From positions 62,001-126,000 of the forward strand of contig MBPM02000014.1 in NCBI GenBank assembly GCA_001695595.3: DNA of 64,000 bases, in the 5' to 3' direction. Below the pieces are notes generated by a model. The model saw only the letters and a program-made list of their open reading frames with translations. It was not told where the DNA came from and did no database searches. Positions within the stretch are counted from its first letter, which is position 1, and each line of letters starts with the position of its first letter. Position numbers and translations under genes: made by a program. Positions 55,039 to 64,000 of this stretch are shown here, piece after piece. The DNA is from Plasmopara viticola. Lineage: Eukaryota; Oomycota; Peronosporomycetes; Peronosporales; Peronosporaceae.

Positions 55039-57339
55039 AAATAAATAATAAACGAGTATTTGTAGTTTTTCGAGAGCTAAAAAGTACCGGTGCTATGACT
55101 AAAAGATGTACTTCATGAATTAGTGCACTTTTCAAAATAGTGTGATTAATCAAAATTACAAAAGAAAACTAACTAAAGCAGTAATCGAAGCGCACACCAA
55201 TATATGTTTATTCAATTATTTGATTGTGAAACATTTCCTTGTAGGTTTTATTAAAGGTAACTTTTTGATTCTATTTTGCAATAAGTTTTTTAAGTAGCCC
55301 TTTTTTATATCAGACGTACCAACGTCGAGAGACCTTCAAACTTAAGTCTCGAAGTGAAATTCTCTCTTGTTTATAAATAAAATAAAAACCGTATTTTTGG
55401 CAGCCTGGCAAAGCGTCGTTCAGGAAAGAGTGGCGAATGGCCTAAGATCCTCATCAAAATCTTTACAGCGTGGCCAGAGCGTGGTGCTGTCGGTTAGTAG
55501 TTCTACTCAACGCTTTTTGCCAAGAGAAAATAATATCACTTTGGCATCCAAATCTGTCAAGGAAAATAGCAGCTTGCTTTGTGCTCAGCAACGCCTTTGA
55601 AAGCGGCAGTGACATCACCACTGCCAAGTTTGTTGTTATAACAATGAGCACGGCTGCATTTGACCTTCTTATAACATATAGTCTATCCGTACTTATCTGC
55701 TCATCCAAACACAGTATAAATTTTCCTTAACGGTCATTTTACGGATAAACAACATCGCTAGCAATTTGTCGAACATAAATAAGAGGTCGAAATTTAGTAC
55801 AAAAGCGTTTAAAGTAGATCAAAGGCCGCTATTTTCAACTAACCATCTAAAAGGCAATTTTTTGAAAGAGTTTACCGGAAAAAAAGAAATCTTAGCTCAC
55901 ATTTGGAAATATAATAGTTCCACCATGATTTACTACGCTTTACACTAGCGCTTGGAATCGAACAGATAGTGTTACTGGCTCTGAATTTTAGGCAACGGGC
56001 AAGGGCCTGAGCTCAAAAAGGTCTAAACAGACTTGATGCACCTGGTAGCTGTAAAGGGCTAAAGTCTTCAACACTTTTCCTATTATAAGCATGGGAAGAC
56101 GGCACAGTCGGAGGAATACGATTAAACCTTCATACTCTAGCAAGTGAAAGTTTTCTTTCTGACTGGAGCTGGAAAATTGGCTTCTGTGAGCTCATAGATA
56201 AGCTCCAACTCACAAACGATTTAAAAAGCTCAAGCATACGCCATTCTGCCTTATTTCTCCGTGCGCCTTTAAATATGATGCTTGTTGCATGTAATTTTAC
56301 CGCTTATGCAACATCGTGCTTAGTATGAGGACACCTAATCCAGACACCTTTTGCCTCTAAGGTAATACAATGTAGCATTCGTGAAACCTTGAGCAAATTT
56401 AAATGGTGCGAGCGAAGTAAGGAGACTACACCAAAGACAAAAATTGCGAATTAGGACATTGACCAACTTAAACACAGAAGAAAAGACAGCAAAAAATTGC
56501 CACAATGTCGCCCTTAAATGTTACAGCCTCGACATCATCGGCGACCATAATGAGTTAAAGTGCAACACGGCAACACTGCTTTCGATGACGACGAAGCAAT
56601 AGGAGAAGGCGTGCAAGCTAATTGTGAGGGCAATAGTTTCGGTGCTATAGACTGCGACGTCAAGTAATGAGCACTTAACGATCTCTACTGGCAATCGCCT
56701 TTGATGCAAACGGCGCACTTAGAACCCACTTTAGACGCTGTACAACGGGGTGATGGCAGTTGGATTGTATAGACCCCTTCAACTTTTCTGGTGCGCGCAC
56801 AGCCGGCTCTCGGGATGGATGCTTGAGAAATTGCTTCGTCGAGTGGCTGGCTCATTGCGAGAACTTGGCCGTAAAATTCCCCGACAATGCATACTTTAAC
56901 GATCAAATTTGTTACGTCAGCGTCAACACAACTCACCGACACAAGTCAAATAGGAAAAACAGCTCATCGACGAGTCATTTACGCTGTAGGCAGCCTTAAA
57001 TTTGACACATCGAGTAGATTGTTGCTAGTCTCGATTTATCTCGCCGGAGACAATCTATCCAACGGCTCCACTTATTTGACCGAGCTGATGCCAACGTTCA
57101 CGGCAAGTGCGTTTGCTGTATTCTTAAGTGAGCTATCGTACATCATATATATCCTACGACAAGGCTCCCATGTGTTTGGGTCGTGTTGAAATCAATCCAT
57201 TATAAGATTTTCTTCCGCGCCGTGTCAAAGCTTGGTGGCATGACTATTGGTATAATGAGCGTCCTCGTGACAATGATGTGGGGAGCCACTCATGCATATC
57301 ACGATAGTGCAATTGTTTAAAGGTTCTTACTTGCAAGAG
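55039..57339. other. Gene-poor region
   Basis: No supported gene. Overlapping short frames around 56685-57189 lack known motifs. Confidence 0.45.
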
Positions 57340-57586
57340 CGGCGTAAAAGAGACGCTGAAATTACCGCGCTAATTGCAGAAACAAACATATTGCGTGGCC
57401 AACGCAATCAGGTCGCCAAGGTGACGGCATTCTGGTGCATCAATTAGATATCAACATGCTGATCGTTGTGAAAGAAGGTAGCATGGCCCAGTATATGTCA
57501 CACCATCTGCTGGCACTACAGTATCGTCTAATATGATTCAAGTTATAATTTTGACATCGTCGAGATATGGAGCAAAGCAGCGCATG
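57340..57586 (-). repeat. Dispersed repeat, copy Y
   Basis: Inverted partner of 46101-46349. In the plus direction it has an open stretch (RRKRDAEITALIAETNILRG) that is also partly open in the reverse complement of copy X. The differences there are mostly non-synonymous, which argues against selection on a protein now. Confidence 0.8.
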
Positions 57587-60500
57587 TTCCTCGTTTATGC
57601 ATACATTAGTATATCTTATATGCTAAAGGGTAATATAACAATACACATTGGAGCTCAAAAAATGCAATTCAGCTCATAGTTCAATGTTCAGAGCTCAATT
57701 TTTTGCACTGAGACTTTTGGTACTAGGTGCATAGCGATCTGCGACTCGTATCCGCTCTAAGCGTAGAGAAATGGCCAGATAATGGAACTCACGTTTGCAA
57801 ACAGCTATGGTAACCCCGTTGCATCTGATATTACTTGCATCACCACCTACACTTTAGAACTTGGAACTGATTCTCTGTGAGGATGGAGCAGTTTGCTCAT
57901 TTGTCTCTAAGTGCGCGTGAGAAGCTAAACAAGCTGACTGCATACGGTTGCATAAAAATGCGACGCAATCAGTGCGCACTTAAAGATTATTTCTGGTTGA
58001 GAGAGTACAATGCTAGATCCCGATCGACAGAAGACGACAAAACGTCAGGGTTGATGATGACATGCCTTAAACAAAATTTTTATTTATACTAAGGCTGCTT
58101 ATGGCATGCGTAGACTTTCGAAACAAAAGGAAAAAGAGAATTGCTGGCTTTGGATCAGAGATATTTCAAGGAATATCTGTTTTATTGCAAGCGTAGCAGC
58201 GGACAGTATCTCTGGCCATCTTCAAACTTGGTGGAAGAGTACATAAATGAGCGTTTAAGAGCAGTACATCAGATGATTCAGTTGCAATTGAAGAAAGACT
58301 TCAAACCATTCAACTTTTTGAGGTGATTACAGTCATGATTACTTTTAGTGCCAGGATAAAAAGAATTTGGAAGGCTTTGTCCAAGAGTTATGTATATTAC
58401 AGACATGGATGGTCAGTATGTCTCTTCGAGAGGAGGCTGTAGTCACTGTCTTTTTGAAATTATGTACGAGCCAGGCGTGGACAATGGAGACTTATTTACA
58501 TCCAACCCCCTTATAAAGGCCGTATAAATGACATTAAATTTCAAGATTAACTCTTAGGCGGGACAGGTTAAAGGATGTCCAACGAACAAAGGCACGTCGA
58601 GCGCACCGGTCTCCATGGATCGCTATACTGTTGAAATGAAGATAAAACTTTGAGTTTATAACCCACATAAAAATATTCTTTGATGTTAAATTTGCGGCAA
58701 TCTCGCCATTCGTGGCTGAAGTTTCCTGTTGTACGGCTACGGTGATTTCAATCCCGCGACTAGCATAGCACCTCGTATGCCGCGAAAAATCGACAGCATC
58801 CGTTTGGATTCTGGGGAAGCCTGCTCGGAAAGAACCAACTTCTGAAAATTGCTCAGACTGTAGCCCTAACCCCGTCCGCGTTCAACTACACGGTTCGTGC
58901 ATGCAAGTCTGGATTGGTGCTGATTGACGCGATCGCGAACGGCTAGAGTAATACATGGTCTGTCAATGTTGACTTTGAAGTATCGAGCAATAACGTTCGG
59001 CACTTCACTTCCGAAAAAAGTCAGCTATATGTCAAGGCTCTAGTATGGTTGGCCTAGCTATAGGAAAGAGGGTCAATGTATCTAAAAATACGGATTAAGG
59101 TGTGAAGTTTTATTACTTCAATATTGTCGAATGCAGATTGGTCTTGAATCTATACGTCATGGAGATTTATGACGGGCCTGGAGCATTCCGAACCTTTAGT
59201 TGATTAAACGCAAAGTCATCCTTTGCTCTGGAGGGATGCTTCATGTGAAGCATTATCGTATCATGATTTGCATTTAGCTACGTCAGTATGGGCGAGGTCC
59301 TACAATTGCGGATTTGAGTGGCCCTGAGCAGTGCCCACAGAAGACAACACTCACTGCATCTCGTGTATTGCATAGTCGAGTTTCTGTCAAGGTATTGATG
59401 GGAAGGCCCTTTTGATGCACGTGGAATAGCACGTAATTAACTAAGCAACGCTCGGTGTAAACGGCATCTGCTGCATACCATGTAAGGTGTTGGTGGCTAT
59501 TGGCCAACCGAGGCTATAAATATGCACGTGGAGTGGCACATAACCTACTGAGTAATGTTGACCGAGAGAAGCATTTGGTATGTGTCAGACGCAGTCGAAA
59601 CCTATCACACGGGGTTCAATTTTATGTATTTCAGTTGTATTTATATTTTTACTCATTAAAATCAAATGATGCAATATTGTCAGAAACTTTACCCATCAAA
59701 ATCTTTCTGAAGTACCGCATATAAGCTGGTATATATACCGATGGGATGCATGTCACCCATCATTTTTTAAGTATTGAATAGTGGGAAGCCAGCTTATGGC
59801 ACAAAAATGTAATTTGTTGTAACGGTACGTCTTACAGTTCCTGCAGAGATAGTTATCATAATTCTCGACAGATTGTTTGACGGCGCAGTGCGTCAATCGC
59901 TTTACCTAACTTCTCAAAACTAAATTGCGTCAAACAGACATTGTCACTGCATTGTAAATATACCTCATTCAAGGCAACAAGATGGCTTGTTACTACTTCG
60001 TGACGTGTGTTAGGGATTTAAAGGAGACCAGTGTGTGCACACTAGCTGTTTGTATTGACCACATAATGCGGCTTTAATAACTCTATGTACAGTAGAAAAA
60101 AACTAGCAAAAAAGCAGACCCAAGTTTTTTTGCATACTAGTTGTGAAATTGCTCATTAGCAATTGTAGAGGGGAAGAGTAACCGAATACCCAAAACAAAG
60201 TTTAGCTCGCAACTTAGTGTCCAAATTCTATCTAGCTTTATTAGCGACTTATTATAGTCCTTAGTCAGGCACACGACCTGTATTTTGCTCTTTGTGTAAG
60301 CAAAGACTAGCTTTCTTCAAGCAAATATTAGATTTTATCTTCTGTGCCATTAAACTGTGCTGCCTTATTGGTCAGCTTGACGTTTGATGTAATTTTCACA
60401 TTCTCTTTTAGAAAATACTGCACCGGGGACACCTTTATTTGGAACGCACATGCAAACAGTCTGTAGATAATAAAAGTGACTGCTACCTCCTCTAAGACAA

Positions 60501-63021
60501 GGTTGCTGGCCGTTTCAGTCAGATGTGTTCAGCAATATGCTGCCTTTATTGAAGTATTGCATGAAAGTGTCCCTCGTGCACTTTTTCACTCAGCTTCAAA
60601 TTGGCTAGAGCCTCTGTCTGTCTATACCAAATATGACAAAATGGTTTTTTTAACTGTCAAACATAGAGCAAAAAAAATTTAGACCTAATTCTACGATTTG
60701 GAGGGCATTAAAAGTAGGTGCCGGCATCAATGAAGCTGATGACTTCGCTATATTTTTTGTTCAAAATAACTGATTATATCGGGTAATCAGTTTCAGACGC
60801 GCACTGAACGCGCTAAGTTTTTCAGCAATTGATGCTTGCACCCCGTTCAAGCTAAAAAGAGCTGTCAGCTTGTTCTACTCGTCGTGTATGCCTTGAGATA
60901 TATGTGTATCGATCCGTTTGTACGCAGACTATACCCATCACGCGGTTTGGTCCTTATAATTTTTCGCTACATCACCGATAAGAAGGCAGAAGGCCAAGCT
61001 TCAGGCCACCTCTTGGTACTTGTCGATGCTTCATGTGTGCCATTTGCGAAACGGCCGATTTTTTAGCCAAGCATGACAGGAACAGGAAAGCTACAAGCTA
61101 AGGTAATTGAGTCGTTTGGCAAATCGCAGGAAACAACAATACTGAGTTGGGCGCATGATATCTTTCTGAAGATCGTATCGAGTTCCCAAGAGAACTTCAA
61201 GATAGTCCTGATCAGTTCCGTACTCAATAACATATTGGAAGCTTGTTTTGGATGATGTAGCTGTACAAGTTTCTAATAAATCATGAATTGTCCTTGCCGA
61301 ATCTGAAGTGTCAAGCTATAAGGTTTGACGCCTCGCTGTCTAAGAAATAGCTATATTTTGAGCTCCTACAAATATTCGAAGAGACATTGTTACAGCTTTG
61401 CTTAGCAACAGAAGTGGGGTCAATGCATCTTCAGTCACGTCGGTAATGGATGGGATCACCTCGGTAATGGATGTGATGCGTCCACAGCAAACGACTTCAT
61501 CCTGGATATAGAGAGGCTGAAGATGCACATTTTGTGGGGAGAAAGAGGTCTAAATCCTTTGATGTATCAGTCAATTTGCTTCCAGCGGATTTTTGGTGAG
61601 TCATGAAGTTACCTGCACTAGAAGTTAAAAGCGCTGTTGATTCGGCCACTGAAACAAGTCGGTAGACTTTCTATGGATAACGAAGTGTCGAAGATGGTAG
61701 CCGATAGTATTGAAACATGAGGACAGAATCTATCGTAGCCGAGGCGGCAATGGCGAAATATATGCACAAGTTGATCACGGCACTGCCGAATTTCTTGGTT
61801 GAAATGACTGGCTTTGATCCAAGATAGAAGGGATGATGCTTCATCAATGGACGTGGAATATTACATTAACCGACCACATTTAATTTCGCTTTAAAATTAT
61901 TCGGACCACGGTTGCTTTCATTTCATTGCAGCACGGGTGGGTCTTATCTCCGCATACGAAGTGTCATCAGCTAAGCAGTATTAGTTAAAAACAACCCTTG
62001 CTGCAAGGTGTTGAGGGTGTGCTTGGCTTTCGGCAAACACATCAACATAGACTCAAATAGTGTGCATGACTGAGTCGTTAAATACTGAGCATTACTCACA
62101 GCGGTCAGCGTTTGTTGCGTACTACGCAAGGAATGGCTGGCTAGCGGCCAAGACATAAAACGCGACTTTGACAATGCCTGTGGATTAACACGTAGCCCAC
62201 TGAGCAGTGCCTTTTGTGAGCAATACTCTCTATTTTTAATAGGCGCAGTCGGCTCAGTGCTTGGGGCAATCACGTCGAGCCTCTTCTGATCACCCCATCT
62301 TCTGTTGAGCAAGGCTTTCTTGTGCAGAGCTCATTGCTGGACGTCAATGTGAACGTCGGCGATTATAGCTTGACCAGGAGAGCTCTTCGAGCCCGACGCT
62401 CTTGTCAAGGAGAAGACGGCGACAGATAGCACTCATTTAACATCAAAGAGCGTAACGTTTTAGACGATGGTATGAGATGGACATGTCAATTAATAACGAT
62501 AGTAGTGGGCTTAAGCTATTTTCGAGAGGAACAGCGGTGGGATCGATAGCGAAAAAAGCCTTAAGCCTTCTATGCTCTACTTGAGCACTATGGGGAGGCT
62601 TGGAAACCAACAGTAAAGCTAAACTTATGATCATTGACCTACATAAGAAATCAACTCGGCAGCTTTATTTTATTCTGATGATGAGGTCTAGAAAACCTTA
62701 GAAGTTGGAGTTGATTATTGATCGTCAGAATGCATCGGATCCGCATTGTTCCTTCGCAAATGCTATTATAATGGTGGGCCAAGAGACCCGCCTTTGGCTT
62801 CATTACTCAGCTGCGATATTCAACATTGACATTGACTCGGCTTCATGAATTTAATTCTGCGTGACGCAGCAACGGCATTAGCCAAATTATTTTTTTTGTG
62901 AAGCACACGAAATAATTAGCTGGATTTTCGAAAAGTAAAAAAAAATTCTTTTCACGCCGCTGTTCTATTCTGTGTCAGAAATCCAGCCAGCAAGAAGCGC
63001 AATATACACTCTTTGAATTAA
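57587..63021. other. Gene-poor region
   Basis: Nothing supported. Coding-like but unidentified frames at 57877-58092 and 58141-58326 (plus; EEYINERLRAVHQMIQLQLK) may be parts of one decayed gene. A two-unit 21-bp tandem repeat (TCGGTAATGGATG) lies at about 61435-61478. Confidence 0.45.
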
Positions 63022-63741
63022 ATGAGATTATCATCTTAGCACAGGCACCGCTTTTAGGACAAGGATGTGCTGTATTACATAATTTGTCCACGGGATTTGT
63101 GAACGTTCCCATGCGACAAAGTGTCGTACCCTTGACCGTGATCAATCCTCTGAGCGCTTACTTGGACGCTTTCGAGCGTGTCGGTCTCTTTTAAGCATTA
63201 AATTACACTAATACAAGCGCCCCAGAGGGAGCATTTACCAAATTTGATGAAACTTCTGCCTATTTTCGTGCAGAGCGTTGGAGTACGGACGAGGTATTCG
63301 GCATTGTAAACTTGCAAGCAATAGCCGAGGGCATGCGCACAAATAAGCTCTACGCCAATGCTGATAATAGAAACTTTGGCGCAAAAAGTTTCTTTACTTT
63401 TTGGGTGATTTATCGATCATGTTCTTTGAGGTGATGACACTGAGGTCGAGGTCTTCGAAGATTGGCCGGCTTCATGGCAATTAAAAGACTTAAGGATCTG
63501 ATTCTGCCCAACATCGTTCTTACACAAACACTGTACAAATTGCGCAAATGTGGGTTGACCGCTGTTTGATCTTGTTCAAAATATCTCAAAAGATAAAATG
63601 GATGAAGACAGATTTTTGGCAAAGCTGGTGACAGGCGTCGGCCCTGTCCTTGCTAAATCCGAGACACCCGCGTATGACGCCATTAATGGTACCATCGGCA
63701 GCGCACTGCTTTATTTAAGCGCTTTGGGTCATATGAATTAG
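63022..63741 (+). pseudogene. Degenerate secreted-effector-like relic
   Basis: An ATG at 63022 begins a short MRLS start. The register is then lost after about four codons, and a Leu/Ala-rich signal-peptide-like stretch follows in another frame. That frame runs through VNVPMRQSVVPLTV, meets TAA near 63193, and continues past it (AYFRAERWSTDEVFGIVNLQ) to about 63430. A further frame ends at TAG 63739 (KMDEDRFLAKLVTGVG). The 'W.(S/T).(D/E)(D/E)VF.I..L' pattern is like the W motif of oomycete RXLR-type effectors, and the signal-like start fits. No clear RXLR or EER motif is visible. At least two frameshifts and one stop make it non-functional. Family placement is an inference. Confidence 0.4.
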
Positions 63742-64000
63742 TAGCATATAAATTCTTAGCAGCCCTAACAGCGAATCGATGAGCAATTTCATCCATTTCG
63801 AAGCTACTTGTGATAAAGCATAATCTCGTCACGTCCAGAGGTCCGCAGCTAGGCTCCAAGACATAAATATATTGTACGGGCCATGCATTACTACGCGCTT
63901 CGACATCAGTCTCCTCACCATTTGCAAAGAATGACAAGGTGGCTCTCTTGTTTAGCTAGTATAACACTAAGTTTGAATATGACACAAAAAGCTGGATTGA

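Overview
The window looks like nuclear DNA of an oomycete, most likely of the Peronosporales (Phytophthora or downy mildew type). The reasons are the very short introns (54-85 bp), a MULE transposase remnant with a FAR1 domain, a young Ty1/copia element, large gene-poor stretches full of decayed sequence, an effector-like relic and a few compact conserved genes. I cannot name the species. No rRNA, tRNA or CRISPR was seen.

Layout. 1-450: 5' part of a PITH-domain gene (minus strand, runs off the left edge). 1144-6967: two minus-strand paralogues sharing W-N-x-x-P motifs and C-terminal CaaX boxes, separated by a 3.5-kb nested transposable element (1641-5157). The outer element has ~80-90 bp terminal inverted repeats and a broken FAR1 domain. 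Inside it sits a second TIR element (2980-5026) with an 8-bp target duplication, carrying decayed host-gene pieces including a condensin-II D3-like HEAT segment. 10999-15246: two tail-to-tail paralogous membrane proteins. 16.4-18.2 kb: relics of a gamma-glutamyl hydrolase and an ABCF ATPase, then a cupin-like gene. 18449-18781: a SINE-like element; a second copy in reverse orientation lies at 50929-51251. 29.2-34.0 kb is the densest gene cluster: gamma-glutamyl hydrolase, NAF1, a three-exon gene of unknown function, and Mn-type superoxide dismutase. 38018-42378: a Ty1/copia retrotransposon with identical LTRs but two frameshifts, beside a Ty3/gypsy relic. 52008-53764: an intact ten-exon PHAF1 (UPF0183) gene whose exons can be joined phase by phase. 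63022-63741: a degenerate secreted-effector-like relic.

The genes are unrelated housekeeping or lineage-specific functions and no operon or pathway cluster links them. The dominant story is transposon activity: gene-fragment capture, nested insertion, retroposition, and decay between islands of conserved genes. Splice sites, domain names and relics were assigned by reading the sequence; no database search was run.
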